Source: Vagococcus intermedius
Lineage (GTDB): Bacteria; Bacillota; Bacilli; Lactobacillales; Vagococcaceae
Assembly (NCBI RefSeq): GCF_029144185.1
Contig: NZ_CP110232.1
Coordinates: 2,004,164-2,068,163 of the forward strand
Direction: 5' to 3'
Length of the DNA stretch: 64,000 nt
The position numbers and the translations under genes are program-made. Below are positions 27,644 through 37,487 of the stretch, piece after piece. Position 1 is the first letter of the stretch. The number at the start of each line of letters is the position of its first letter. The notes beneath the pieces are model-generated. The model saw only the letters and a program-made list of their open reading frames with translations. It was not told where the DNA came from and did no database searches.

Positions 27644-28130
27644 TTTGGTGTTCCTCCATGTAGTTATCTAAATCTTCTGGTGAGATTCGGTCAATAATTT
27701 TATCGATGAATAATTTCCCGTCTAAATGTTCTACTTCATGTTGAATCGCACGAGCGAAATATTCAGTAGCTGTCACTTCATATTCTTCACCCTCGCGATC
27801 AAAATAACGAACAACAATTTCTTTGTAGCGCTCTACTGTTCCGTAGATATTTGGGAAACTCAAGCAACCTTCCACATCAATGTCACTCCCTTTTCCTGAG
27901 ATAATCTCTGGGTTAATCATTTCAAATAACCCACTCTCCTCGTCTATCTCCACAAGAGCCACACGTAAATTCTTACCAATTTGTGGGGCTGCAATACCAA
28001 TTCCGTCATGAGCAATCATCGTCTCACGCATGTCGTCTAACATTTTAACTAATTCATCAGTAATTTCAGTTACTTCTACTGTTTTTTTCTCTAAAATCTC
28101 ATTTGGGTGAATCACTATTGGATAACGCAT
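27636..28130 (-). CDS. def: Peptide deformylase
   Basis: Removes the N-formyl group from new proteins (164 aa from the preferred start). All three motifs are present: [17 protein letters not shown] with the metal-ligand Cys, and QHEVEHLDG giving the HExxH metal site. The frame is open 15 codons further upstream, but AGAGGAAAAA precedes the ATG at 28130, giving the family start [13 protein letters not shown]. Length and motif spacing fit the type I (Def1) form. Confidence 0.96.
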   Translation of the reverse strand: MRYPIVIHPNEILEKKTVEVTEITDELVKMLDDMRETMIAHDGIGIAAPQIGKNLRVALVEIDEESGLFEMINPEIISGKGSDIDVEGCLSFPNIYGTVERYKEIVVRYFDREGEEYEVTATEYFARAIQHEVEHLDGKLFIDKIIDRISPEDLDNYMEEHQND

Positions 28131-28146
28131 TTTTTCCTCTTTTCTC

Positions 28147-30579
28147 TTAAACAAAGCTCTGTGGCTCAACATCAATAGTTATTTTTAACCCTTGACGCAT
28201 TGCCAATTGTGACTCCATTAAGATTTCCTTTAAAACCTGACTCAAGCCTGGTTCTTGTTTGTATTTTAAAACAACTTGATAAAAATACCGATTATTTACA
28301 CGCATAACAGCCTTAGGCGTTGGGCCCAAAATAATACAATTGTTTGATAATACCTGTTGTAATTTCTTTACTATTTCATACATCTTCTTAGCTGCTAAAT
28401 TTTCCTCTTCATGACTCGCTGTCAATTGAACGGTATAATAAAATGGTGGATAATTCCCTTGATATCTTGTTTGCATCTCTCGTTGATAAAACTGTTCATA
28501 GTTTTGGCCTTGGGCTAACTGAATCGCATAATGTTGTGGGTTAAAGGTCTGAATCAGAACTTCACCTTTTTTTTCAGCTCGACCTGCACGACCACTAACT
28601 TGAGTAAGTAACTGAAACGTTTTTTCAGCTGATCTAAAATCAGGTAAATTAAGGGCAGTATCGGCATTTAGGACACCTACTAAAGTCACATTTGGAAAAT
28701 CTAACCCTTTAGCAATCATTTGGGTTCCTAATAAAATATCAGCCTCACCTGCACCAAATTGTTTAAGTAACCGTTCGTGAGCCCCTTTTTTCCTCGTCGT
28801 ATCCACATCCATTCGCAAAATACGACTTTCAGGAAATAACTGCTGTAACTCTTCTTCTACTTTCTGTGTTCCTGTTCCAAAATAACGAATTTTTTTACTC
28901 CCGCAAGACTGGCAACTGTGCGGAATCCCTTCTTCATGCCCACAATAATGACACTTCATTTTTTTTGTGTCCATATGAAGGGTCAGTGATATGTCACAAT
29001 TAGGACAAGGTAAAACAAAGCCACACTCGCGACACATGACAAAGGAAGAATAGCCACGACGATTTAGCATCAACACTGTTTGTTCTTTCTTAGTTAAACG
29101 ATCCGCTATTTTTTCTAATAAAGGATTCGAAAAAGTCTGCATGTTACCATGTGTGACTTCATGACGCAAATCAACTACCTTAATCGTAGGTAATTGCGCC
29201 GTTGGATTAGCTCGCTGATTAAGTTTTAACAAACGATAAACACCTTTTTGAGCACGAGCTCTAGACTCGAGGGAAGGGGTCGCACTTCCCAAAACAACTG
29301 GGCAATGATGATAGCGACTTCGCCAAATAGCTAGATCTCTAGCATGGTATCTTGGTGTTTCATCTTGCTTATAGCTTGTTTCATGCTCCTCATCAATAAT
29401 AATAACGCCGATATTTTCAAGTGGGGCAAAAATAGCTGATCTAGCTCCAACAACAACTCGTGCTTCTTTTCGTTCAATCTTACGCCATTCATCATATTTT
29501 TCACCCGTTGACAAACCACTATGAAGAACCGCTACCTCATCTCCAAATCGACTTTTAAATCGTTGGACAGTTTGGGGGGTCAATGATATTTCAGGTACCA
29601 ACATTATACCAGTTTTATCAAATTTTAGCGCTTCAGCTATTACTTGTAAATAAACTTCAGTTTTTCCACTACCTGTAATCCCTTGTAGTAAAAAAACATC
29701 TTCTTGTTGTGTCGCCATTGATTCTGTAATAGTATCATACGCCAACTGTTGTTCCTTATTTAAAACTTTATCTGTCTCTGTTTCAAATTCTCTGCCTGCA
29801 TACGGATCACGTTGAATTTCTAGTTCAAATATTTCTAACCAACCATTTTTCTCTCCTGCTTTGACCGTACTACGATTGATTCCAATTTCTTCTTGAACTT
29901 GTTTGATCGTCCAATATTGAGTGTCTGTTGCCTTTTGCAAAAGTAATAACAACGCTTCTTTTTGTTTAGAACCTTTCCTTAAGGTTTGACGTTCTTCTTC
30001 AGCACGTTCGAAACTTAATCGTGAACGAAAGGCTTGAATGACCTTGCTCCGATTTCGCTTCCTCACTTCATAACGTACATCAAGACTGTTTTGTTGTCGA
30101 AGTTTTAACAATTGTCCTAGCTGTCCTGAGGCTATAGCTTCTTCCCAAGTTATCTCATCTTGTCCTTTAAAAATACCATACAAAATATCATCCGAAACCT
30201 CATCTGTTAATACCAGCCATTTCTGATAGGCAGCTCGCATAACGCTAGGTAACATTGTCTGTAGACAAGTAATTTTAAATGAATAGGTTTTTTCCTTCAT
30301 CTCATCGGCCAAACTCAATAACTCTGGATTCAAGACGGGTGATAAATCTAGCAGTGCCACTATTTCCTTCATGTCAAATTCGGCTAGCTCTGCCAACGAT
30401 TCGTAGTAATTAATTTTTGTCACAAATCCTTGTACATGACGGTTTCCCTTTCCAAAAGGAACCTCTACACGCATACCTTCTTGAATTTTATCACCAAACT
30501 CTGTTGGTATTAGATAGGTATATGGAAAATCTGTTTGCATAGCCGGGACATCAACAATTACTTCTGCTACATAAACCAT
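28147..30579 (-). CDS. priA: Primosomal protein N' (replication restart helicase)
   Basis: 3'-5' helicase that reloads the replisome at collapsed forks (810 aa from the preferred start). The N-terminal DNA-binding region begins VYVAEVIVDVP. Helicase motifs include GITGSGKTEVY and IDEEHETSYKQ, followed by eight zinc-binding cysteines in four CxxC pairs (CRECG, CPNC, CHYCG and CQSCG) and QVSGRAGR. AGAGGGGGAG precedes the ATG at 30579; the frame opens 27 codons earlier without a good binding site. It lies after a terminator that follows rpoZ. No coaBC gene, which separates rpoZ and priA in Bacillus, is present. Confidence 0.96.
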   Translation of the reverse strand: MVYVAEVIVDVPAMQTDFPYTYLIPTEFGDKIQEGMRVEVPFGKGNRHVQGFVTKINYYESLAELAEFDMKEIVALLDLSPVLNPELLSLADEMKEKTYSFKITCLQTMLPSVMRAAYQKWLVLTDEVSDDILYGIFKGQDEITWEEAIASGQLGQLLKLRQQNSLDVRYEVRKRNRSKVIQAFRSRLSFERAEEERQTLRKGSKQKEALLLLLQKATDTQYWTIKQVQEEIGINRSTVKAGEKNGWLEIFELEIQRDPYAGREFETETDKVLNKEQQLAYDTITESMATQQEDVFLLQGITGSGKTEVYLQVIAEALKFDKTGIMLVPEISLTPQTVQRFKSRFGDEVAVLHSGLSTGEKYDEWRKIERKEARVVVGARSAIFAPLENIGVIIIDEEHETSYKQDETPRYHARDLAIWRSRYHHCPVVLGSATPSLESRARAQKGVYRLLKLNQRANPTAQLPTIKVVDLRHEVTHGNMQTFSNPLLEKIADRLTKKEQTVLMLNRRGYSSFVMCRECGFVLPCPNCDISLTLHMDTKKMKCHYCGHEEGIPHSCQSCGSKKIRYFGTGTQKVEEELQQLFPESRILRMDVDTTRKKGAHERLLKQFGAGEADILLGTQMIAKGLDFPNVTLVGVLNADTALNLPDFRSAEKTFQLLTQVSGRAGRAEKKGEVLIQTFNPQHYAIQLAQGQNYEQFYQREMQTRYQGNYPPFYYTVQLTASHEEENLAAKKMYEIVKKLQQVLSNNCIILGPTPKAVMRVNNRYFYQVVLKYKQEPGLSQVLKEILMESQLAMRQGLKITIDVEPQSFV

Positions 30580-30703
30580 CTGATTCTCCCCCTCTCTCTT
30601 TCTTTGACAGTTCTCTACTAGTAATAGTTTACTAAAAAAAAATGTTTTTGTCTTTAACACACCTTCGCCTTTAACATTCTTAATAATTTATTCTACAAAG
30701 AAG

Positions 30704-30737
30704 AAAAACAGAACGAGCAATATGCTTGTCCTGTTTA
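30704..30737 (-). terminator. Terminator after rpoZ
   Basis: Stem of 12 positions with one mismatch and one G-U pair (AACAGGACAAGC / GCTCGTTCTGTT), followed by TTTTC on the minus strand. It would separate gmk-rpoZ from priA. Confidence 0.65.
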
Positions 30738-30746
30738 TTTATCTTA

Positions 30747-31049
30747 TTAAACTTGGTCTAATTTGATTTTAGCTTCTAACTCTGCTTTTTCACGATCTCG
30801 CACAGCTTGCTCTTCTTCTTCTTTACGTTTTAATAACGCTCTCTTTAGCTCTGGATTAGGATCGATTACAACATCTCCAGCATCAATTTCTTCTAAAGCT
30901 TGCCCCACACGTTTGACAGAATCAAACGAATCTAACATTGGCGTTGCACCTTCTTCTAATTCATGTGCACGTTTGCTTGCAAGAATAACTAATGAATATT
31001 TTGAATTTACTTTTTCTAATAATGAGTCAATTGACGGTTTTAGCATCAT
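30747..31049 (-). CDS. rpoZ: RNA polymerase omega subunit
   Basis: Small RNA polymerase assembly subunit (100 aa). It has the omega stretch [21 protein letters not shown] and, like other Firmicute forms, a charged Glu/Lys-rich C-terminal helix. AAGGAG within the end of gmk is its ribosome binding site, so gmk and rpoZ are co-translated neighbours. Confidence 0.96.
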   Translation of the reverse strand: MMLKPSIDSLLEKVNSKYSLVILASKRAHELEEGATPMLDSFDSVKRVGQALEEIDAGDVVIDPNPELKRALLKRKEEEEQAVRDREKAELEAKIKLDQV

Positions 31050-31054
31050 AATGG

Positions 31055-31690
<636 letters not shown>

Positions 31691-31778
31691 CTAATGTATC
31701 TAATTAGTTTATGACATTTTAGCACGTTGTTCAAGTTTTTTCGATACTTTCCCGCTTAAATCTTGTCATATTTTCATA

Positions 31779-32663
31779 TTATTCAATATTTTGGATTTGT
31801 TCGCGGATTTTTTCTAGTATCACCTTCATTTGGACAACTAATTCTTTGATTTTAATCTCACTTGTTTTAGACCCAATCGTATTCACTTCTCTGTTCATCT
31901 CTTGAATCAAAAAGTCTAACTCACGACCGACTGCCTGCTCTTTCTTTAAAAGTGTTCCTAAATTTTGATTGTGAATCACTAATCGCTCTAACTCTTCGGA
32001 AATATCAGCTCGATCAACTAATAAAGCAACCTCTGTCAAAATACGCCCTTCATCCAATTGTCCCTCTAGTAACTCGGTTAGTTTGTTTGAGAGACGCTCA
32101 GAATGTTCTGAGGCAAAAAGCTCTGACAAAACTTGGACTTCTTTGATAGAAGACAGAAACTCGTTGTTGTAGTTCTCCAAAACGTCTTTAATCAGTCTCC
32201 CTTCTTTCGCCCTAGACTCCTCTAATTTGGCTAATGCTACAAGAAGTGTTTGTTGGATGACACTGTCAATGTCTTCAAGCTCTATTCTTTTTTCATGTAC
32301 CTCAAAGAAGTCCTGATGTCTGGCTAGACCTGTCACAATTTGATTAGTATCAAGTGACTTGAATGCCTCATTTTTTTCTTCTAAACATTCAAGCTGTACT
32401 AACAAACTATCTAATAGCTCCCAATTCACCGCTACTTCTTTTTGACCACTACTCTCTTGTCTAACCGTCACAAAACATTCAACCCGTCCACGAGCTAATT
32501 TGGCTTTAATAGCTTGTCTGATCACTAACTCTAAGTGGTTGTACTCAGCTGGCAACTTGATTTGACTGTCTAAAAAGCGATGATTTACTGATTTAATCTC
32601 AACTGCTACTTGATAGGTATCTTGTTCATCCGTATGTTTACCAAATCCCGTCATACTCTTCAT
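31779..32663 (-). CDS. yloC: YicC-family endoribonuclease (YloC)
   Basis: Protein of 294 aa with both YicC domains: the N-terminal MKSMTGFG start and the conserved KSVNHRFLD, and a C-terminal domain ending in EMNREVNTIGSKTSEI and VVQMKVILEKIREQIQNIE. Members of this family are RNA endonucleases that affect mRNA turnover. It precedes gmk as in Bacillus, but the small remA gene usually between them is missing. A 106-bp gap to gmk has no clear terminator. Confidence 0.9.
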   Translation of the reverse strand: MKSMTGFGKHTDEQDTYQVAVEIKSVNHRFLDSQIKLPAEYNHLELVIRQAIKAKLARGRVECFVTVRQESSGQKEVAVNWELLDSLLVQLECLEEKNEAFKSLDTNQIVTGLARHQDFFEVHEKRIELEDIDSVIQQTLLVALAKLEESRAKEGRLIKDVLENYNNEFLSSIKEVQVLSELFASEHSERLSNKLTELLEGQLDEGRILTEVALLVDRADISEELERLVIHNQNLGTLLKKEQAVGRELDFLIQEMNREVNTIGSKTSEIKIKELVVQMKVILEKIREQIQNIE

Positions 32664-32686
32664 GATCTACACCTTCTATTCATTTA

Positions 32687-32911
32687 TTAATAATCCATCT
32701 CAGTCAAGGCTTTTTTTAACTTACCAAATTCTTCATTTGTTAAGGTAATTCCTTTTGCCATCTTCTCATGATCTGGTGCCCAGTCACGTAAGTCAAATTT
32801 TGGCGGACGACCATTCCAACTGACCAAGTTCAATTCCTTTCGCCATCCTTTGGCATTTTCACCTAAAACAACAATCTCTTCAATAATCTCATAACTAAAT
32901 TCTTGTGCCAT
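32687..32911 (-). CDS. YdbC-family PC4-like nucleic-acid-binding protein
   Basis: Small protein (74 aa) resembling YdbC of Lactococcus, a PC4/p15-like fold that binds single-stranded DNA. Diagnostic features are WRKELNLVSWNGRPPKFDLRDW, alternating strands, and the closing MAKGITLTNEEFGKLKKAL helix. It lies 3 bp after the patatin gene and 23 bp before yloC, so the three are probably one transcript. Function in the cell is not established. Confidence 0.8.
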   Translation of the reverse strand: MAQEFSYEIIEEIVVLGENAKGWRKELNLVSWNGRPPKFDLRDWAPDHEKMAKGITLTNEEFGKLKKALTEMDY

Positions 32912-32914
32912 TTG

Positions 32915-34666
32915 TTATTCCTCCTCTAATTTTTGATCCGTTTTAGCTAATTCCTGCATCATTTTTGCCGCCAAATAAACGATCAGCGCATTGCCAGTTA
33001 GTTTACTTACATTGATCTGTTCCTTACCCAGCCTTAACTTGGTATAAAGGTAACGTACTTGTTGCTTTTCAGTTGGCAAAGGTAACTCTTCTACATAGCG
33101 TTTTAGCCACTCGTTAACAGATAACAACATTGTCTCTGACTCATCATCTTGCCAAGTATCAATCGTTAATTGTTTTTTTATTTTTTTAATTAACGAAGGG
33201 ATCGTATACAAATCTGTTGGCTTAATCCCTAAAACTTTTGCTATTAGCTCTAAGAGATATAAATACATTGTTTCTTCACTGGTCCACTCACTATATAATC
33301 TACGCGTTTTAGCTAATAATTCTTTTTTTATTTTTTCTTTAATTAAACTAGTATTTGCAAATGTTAATCCTTCTTCTGCTAATACATTCTCAACATATAT
33401 TCCCCAATCAAGCAATTCTTGATCAGAGAAATGGTGAGCAAATGTATGCCAATATCCAATATACTCTCCATAATTTTTCAGTGTTTCAAGATAACCCAAT
33501 TTTAGATTGAACGTTGAACGCGCACCGTTAAATAATAAGACCGTTCCTAAATTCCATGGACTACTAATCTCTCTGACAGGAATATCTGAAGAAATTGTGA
33601 CTGGTTTAGTAATCCCTGGACCTTTAACGTCAATCACTAGCAACTCCGTTGCCCCATGCGCCAAAGCTACATCAACTGGAACATTATTACGGTAACCTCC
33701 ATCAACATAATAACTCTCATCAATCTTAGCAGCTTCCATCGCTGGAAAAAAAGAGGACGAAGCTAATAGCCAGTGATGAAATTGTCCCTTTGGCGTTTCT
33801 GCTAACGAAACAACAACTTCTTTCATTTGAGGTAATTGTGTTGTACAAATAAAAAGCTCTTGTTTCTTTTGATGCATTAACTTTTCATCAAGTAACTCAT
33901 TAATAATATTTTTGAGTGGATCTGTATTAACGCCTTGAGAACTAATCGCTGATGTTGCTAATTTTTGAACATCTTTAAAGGCTTGGTGCATAGAAAAACT
34001 TGCTTCAGACTGACTACCTGGATAATTTAAGATTTTACCTGTGTCAATTTCTTGCCACATTTTTTCAGCAACATCAAAATCTCCCTGTAAAATCAAGCCC
34101 CCATTGAGTGCCCCGACAGACGTCCCACAAATCACATCATAGTGAACATTCAACTCGTTCAATGCCCTCCAAACCCCTACTTGGTAAGCGCCTCTAGCAC
34201 CGCCACCAGCTAAAACTAGTCCTGTTTTGTAAGTTAATTGTTTGATAAAATACCCGATCTTACCTGTCACCTCAACTTGTTGATAGCCCTCATTCGATAA
34301 CTTATCAACAATTAATTGATCCCAAACATTTAGCGAAATACTGATCACTACTTTTCTCTCAAATTTTGCCAATTTTTCTAACCACTTCACCCAGAAATGG
34401 AAGCCTCGTTTCTTAGAAACTTGATTCGTCACTAATAATAAGTTAGAAATTTCAAGTTTTTTTGAACTAGACCGATAACTAATTAAGGCGACTAAACGTC
34501 CTTGATCTTCAAGTCCAACACATCGATGGGTGACAGATAATAACTCGTCTAAAAATTGCTGTTTCGCAACAGAATGAACGGCATAAAATGGTAACAACTG
34601 ACGATATGTGACTAGGCTTGTCTCCAACTCTTTATAATTTCTTTGACTTACTCGTACAAGCCTCAT
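32915..34666 (-). CDS. Patatin-like phospholipase with an extra N-terminal domain
   Basis: Predicted serine lipid acyl hydrolase (583 aa). The patatin core (about 148-345) has the oxyanion loop GGGARGAYQVG (154-164), nucleophile Ser183 in GTSVG and the dyad Asp322 in VDGG, so the catalytic set is complete. Residues 1-145 precede the usual patatin start and look like a GNAT-type alpha/beta domain (inference from strand/helix pattern and stretches such as GRLVALISYRSS). Residues 350-583 are a long, mostly helical C-terminal region. There is no signal peptide or clear membrane helix. AGGAGG precedes the ATG. Substrate unknown. Confidence 0.85.
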   Translation of the reverse strand: MRLVRVSQRNYKELETSLVTYRQLLPFYAVHSVAKQQFLDELLSVTHRCVGLEDQGRLVALISYRSSSKKLEISNLLLVTNQVSKKRGFHFWVKWLEKLAKFERKVVISISLNVWDQLIVDKLSNEGYQQVEVTGKIGYFIKQLTYKTGLVLAGGGARGAYQVGVWRALNELNVHYDVICGTSVGALNGGLILQGDFDVAEKMWQEIDTGKILNYPGSQSEASFSMHQAFKDVQKLATSAISSQGVNTDPLKNIINELLDEKLMHQKKQELFICTTQLPQMKEVVVSLAETPKGQFHHWLLASSSFFPAMEAAKIDESYYVDGGYRNNVPVDVALAHGATELLVIDVKGPGITKPVTISSDIPVREISSPWNLGTVLLFNGARSTFNLKLGYLETLKNYGEYIGYWHTFAHHFSDQELLDWGIYVENVLAEEGLTFANTSLIKEKIKKELLAKTRRLYSEWTSEETMYLYLLELIAKVLGIKPTDLYTIPSLIKKIKKQLTIDTWQDDESETMLLSVNEWLKRYVEELPLPTEKQQVRYLYTKLRLGKEQINVSKLTGNALIVYLAAKMMQELAKTDQKLEEE

Positions 34667-34820
34667 TTTTAATTCCTCCTGCTAACTATTCAATAATATC
34701 TAGTATATCATATCTTTAAATCTGAATAAATTCTGAAAAGAGGTCTTACATATTCACTCATTCTACCTAGACCATTGTTATTTTCTCATCTATTAGCAAG
34801 TACGTGAACTTTTTTAAAAG

Positions 34821-34850
34821 TTGACTTATGAAATAACTATTCTGTATAAT
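34821..34850 (+). promoter_or_regulatory. Promoter of the unknown plus-strand gene at 34891
   Basis: TTGACT (34821-34826), 18-bp spacer, TATAAT (34845-34850). It is a strong vegetative promoter facing away from the patatin gene. Confidence 0.75.
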
Positions 34851-34890
34851 AAACTAAAGAACAAATTTATCATGATGGAGGATGAGTTAA

Positions 34891-35241
34891 GTGGCTAAAG
34901 AAAACCCTATTACTAGTATGAAGCAACTAACTAAAATTATTTCTGACTCTTCGCAAAAATTGCTCTCCGCCTTTCTAGATGATACTAGTAAAGAAAAAAA
35001 GGCTCAAACAATTCTGTTAGAACAAATTGCTGATGCTTGTAAACAACAAGCTTTCGTTGTTTTACAAATCAGTCGATCACATGATAGCACTCAGCCAATT
35101 GAAACTATTACCGGACACGTTAAACACAACCCTCGCAAAAATGAAATGGTTATTTTGACTAGCACAACTAATAATAATATCCATATGATCCCAATTAAAC
35201 ATATAAAGAAGATCAGTTTTTTAGATAAAGAAAAGAGCTAA
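34891..35241 (+). CDS. Unrecognised small protein, possibly YolD-like
   Basis: Protein of 116 aa from a GTG start with GGAGG 9 bases upstream, its own strong promoter and a terminator, so it is very likely expressed. Residues 1-50 are helical and charged. Residues 50-116 form a pattern of strands (VVLQISR, ITGHVKHN, EMVILTS, HMIPIKHIKKISF) that resembles the C-terminal half of YolD-like or other Sm-like small-barrel proteins. It has no Cys, signal peptide or membrane segment. It stands alone between divergent and convergent neighbours. Identity is uncertain. Confidence 0.75.
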   Translation: MAKENPITSMKQLTKIISDSSQKLLSAFLDDTSKEKKAQTILLEQIADACKQQAFVVLQISRSHDSTQPIETITGHVKHNPRKNEMVILTSTTNNNIHMIPIKHIKKISFLDKEKS

Positions 35242-35270
35242 CACACACTAAGTGTCGTAGCTCTTTTTTA
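35231..35270. terminator. Bidirectional terminator between the 34891 gene and acpS
   Basis: AAAGAGCTA / TAGCTCTTT outer stem with an inner ACAC/GTGT pairing and a T-run on the plus strand; A-rich flank for the minus strand. The stop codon of the plus-strand gene lies in the left arm. Confidence 0.8.
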
Positions 35271-35272
35271 TT

Positions 35273-35626
35273 TTACTTTGTTTCCAAAACAATTTGACCA
35301 ATTATACAACTATCTGTGTGAGAAATAGAAACAAATATGTTGCCATCAAAAGGAGAGTTGGTGACAATCGGCTGTCCCGTTGCTAAAGAAAGAATTTCAA
35401 TATCTTGTAAGCCTACCTTCCCTATTCCTGTTCCAAAAGCTTTTGAAAAGGCCTCTTTACAAGCAAATCTCCCACCTAAGTATTCAACTTGACGCCGTCC
35501 TTTCAAGCTTACAAAACACGCTTGTTCTTTTTGAGTTAGCACCCGAGAAATGAATTTTGGATTTTTTAAAATTATTTCTTGAATACGCTCTGTCTCCACA
35601 ATGTCAACACCAATCCCATAGATCAT
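35273..35626 (-). CDS. acpS: Holo-[acyl carrier protein] synthase
   Basis: Transfers 4'-phosphopantetheine from CoA to the serine of ACP (117 aa, full length; trimeric AcpS type). The Mg-binding Asp is in YGIGVDIVETERI, and the second motif is FACKEAFSKAFGTGIG. It lies just downstream of the cshA terminator with its own AGAGGAG site; the alr gene that often follows acpS is absent here. Confidence 0.96.
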   Translation of the reverse strand: MIYGIGVDIVETERIQEIILKNPKFISRVLTQKEQACFVSLKGRRQVEYLGGRFACKEAFSKAFGTGIGKVGLQDIEILSLATGQPIVTNSPFDGNIFVSISHTDSCIIGQIVLETK

Positions 35627-35654
35627 CTTATTGCTCCTCTCATCATCACTTATA

Positions 35655-35690
35655 AAAAAAGAGAGAAGAGCCTAAGCTTTTCTCTCTTTC
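35655..35690 (-). terminator. Terminator of cshA
   Basis: AAAGAGAGAA / TTCTCTCTTT stem with a 12-base loop, T-run on the minus strand, right after the cshA stop codon. acpS must use read-through or a promoter in the short interval. Confidence 0.8.
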
Positions 35691-35695
35691 TATTT

Positions 35696-37342
35696 TTATT
35701 TATTGCTTGTTCTGATTACAAAGTCACGTTTACTTTTTTTCGGACTAGATTTTTTTGCGCCTTCTTGCCCTTTAAAATCAGATTTTTTATTTTGGCTGCC
35801 TTTGTTTTTGTTATCCCAGCTGCCGCTACGACGTTTACCAGTATCACGACGTTCACCATCACGGCCAGCGCCATCACGACGTTCACCACCACGGCTAGCA
35901 CCCTCACGACGTCCACCGCCACTACGGTTGCCATCACGACGTCCACCGCCACTGCGATTTCCACCACGATTACCGCCACCATTGCGATTTCCACTACGGT
36001 TACCGCCACGACCTTTACCACCAGGTAATGGACGTTCAGGTGTGATTTTAACTGGAACTTCAGCAGAACTTTCTTTCGCAACAGACTTAATAAGCATTGC
36101 TGCTAATTCTTCTGCTGAGTATTTACCAACTAAATCAGCAGTTGCTGCTGAATATTCTTCTAAGTTAGCACCTTCAAATTGACTTTCGATTGTTTCAATC
36201 GCAGCGCCGATTTGACCAGCCATTGCTTCTTTTTGTGAAGGTGGGCGTAAAGGTGTCATTTTTTTCTTAGTTAAGTTTTCAATAACATTTAGATAGCTCA
36301 TTTCATTCGGTGTTACAAAGGTTACTGACAAACCTTCTTTACCAGCACGACCCGTACGACCAATACGGTGAACATAGCTTTCTGGATCTTGTGGAATATC
36401 ATAGTTGTAGACATGCGTCACGCCTGAAATATCTAATCCACGAGCGGCTACATCTGTTGCCACTAAAATATCTAATTGTCCACCTTTAAAGGCACGTAGG
36501 ACACTCATACGTTTTTGTTGAGATAAATCGCCATGAATACCTTCTGCTTTATAACCACGTAACTCTAAACCACGGGCTAATTCATCAACACGACGTTTTG
36601 TCCGACCAAAAACAATTGTTAATTCTGGCGTTTGAACATCTAATAAGCGTGTCATGATGTCAAATTTTTCAAAATCTTTACTACGAACGTAGTATTGATC
36701 AATTAAATTCGCTGTCATTTCTTTATTTTTAATCGCAACATGCTCTGGGTCTTTCATAAACTTAACCCCAATACGTTTGATTGGATCTGGCATTGTTGCT
36801 GAGAATAATAAGGTTTGTCTTGTAGCTGGTACTTTAGAAATAATTGTTTCAATATCTTCCAAGAAGCCCATATTTAACATTTCATCTGCTTCATCTAAAA
36901 CTAATGTTTCAACTGTTTCTAATTTTAATGTTTTACGGTTAATATGATCAATTAAACGACCAGGTGTCCCCACAACAATATGTGGACCGTCTTTTAAAGT
37001 ACGGATTTGACGACCAATGTCAGCTCCACCATAAACTGCTTGAACACGAATACGTTTATCTTTACCTAAACGGAATAATTCTTCTTGTGTTTGAATAGCT
37101 AATTCACGAGTTGGGGCAATAACTAAACCTTGAACCATGCGTTTGCTTGGATCAATTTTTTGTAACATTGGTAAACCAAAGGCTGCTGTTTTACCAGTTC
37201 CTGTTTGTGCCTGACCAATTACGTCTTTTCCTGCTAATGCTAGTGGGATAGTTCCCGCTTGTACTGGCGTTGCTTCTTCAAACCCCGCGCTTTTAATTGT
37301 TGATAATAATTCTGGTACTAATCCTAATTCTTCAAATTTCAA
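35696..37342 (-). CDS. cshA: DEAD-box ATP-dependent RNA helicase with RGG-rich tail (CshA type)
   Basis: RNA helicase of 548 aa acting in RNA decay and ribosome assembly. The core has the Q motif region, [11 protein letters not shown] (Walker A), PTRELA, DEAD, SAT and [10 protein letters not shown]. The final 110 residues are a low-complexity Gly/Arg/Asn-rich tail of repeated [10 protein letters not shown]-like units ending in a basic Lys/Ser segment; such tails bind RNA non-specifically. The start is TTG, 7 bases after AGGAGG. A promoter about 100 bp upstream gives a long 5' untranslated region, as often seen for cold-induced helicases. Confidence 0.93.
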   Translation of the reverse strand: MKFEELGLVPELLSTIKSAGFEEATPVQAGTIPLALAGKDVIGQAQTGTGKTAAFGLPMLQKIDPSKRMVQGLVIAPTRELAIQTQEELFRLGKDKRIRVQAVYGGADIGRQIRTLKDGPHIVVGTPGRLIDHINRKTLKLETVETLVLDEADEMLNMGFLEDIETIISKVPATRQTLLFSATMPDPIKRIGVKFMKDPEHVAIKNKEMTANLIDQYYVRSKDFEKFDIMTRLLDVQTPELTIVFGRTKRRVDELARGLELRGYKAEGIHGDLSQQKRMSVLRAFKGGQLDILVATDVAARGLDISGVTHVYNYDIPQDPESYVHRIGRTGRAGKEGLSVTFVTPNEMSYLNVIENLTKKKMTPLRPPSQKEAMAGQIGAAIETIESQFEGANLEEYSAATADLVGKYSAEELAAMLIKSVAKESSAEVPVKITPERPLPGGKGRGGNRSGNRNGGGNRGGNRSGGGRRDGNRSGGGRREGASRGGERRDGAGRDGERRDTGKRRSGSWDNKNKGSQNKKSDFKGQEGAKKSSPKKSKRDFVIRTSNK

Positions 37343-37446
37343 ATGATATCCTCCTAATTTATACTGCTACTACAATTATCTATAATCTATCTAACTAATT
37401 ATACGTGCTTCTTCGCAACGTTTTCATAAGTGTCCACATCCGTATT

Positions 37447-37475
37447 AGTATAACACGCTACGTTTTCTTTTACAA
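37447..37475 (-). promoter_or_regulatory. Promoter of cshA
   Basis: TTGTAA (37470-37475) and TATACT (37447-37452) with a 17-bp spacer, starting 12 bp after the murF stop. The implied leader is about 100 nt before the TTG start. Confidence 0.6.
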
Positions 37476-37487
37476 TGAAAAGGAGTT

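Noticed and set aside
30604-30635. TTGACA on the plus strand as a promoter inside the priA-rpoZ gap
   Set aside because: No acceptable -10 at 16-18 bp and no plus-strand gene downstream.
35830-36020. Short tandem repeats resembling a CRISPR array
   Set aside because: They are in-frame coding repeats of the Gly/Arg-rich tail of the RNA helicase, with no unique spacers.
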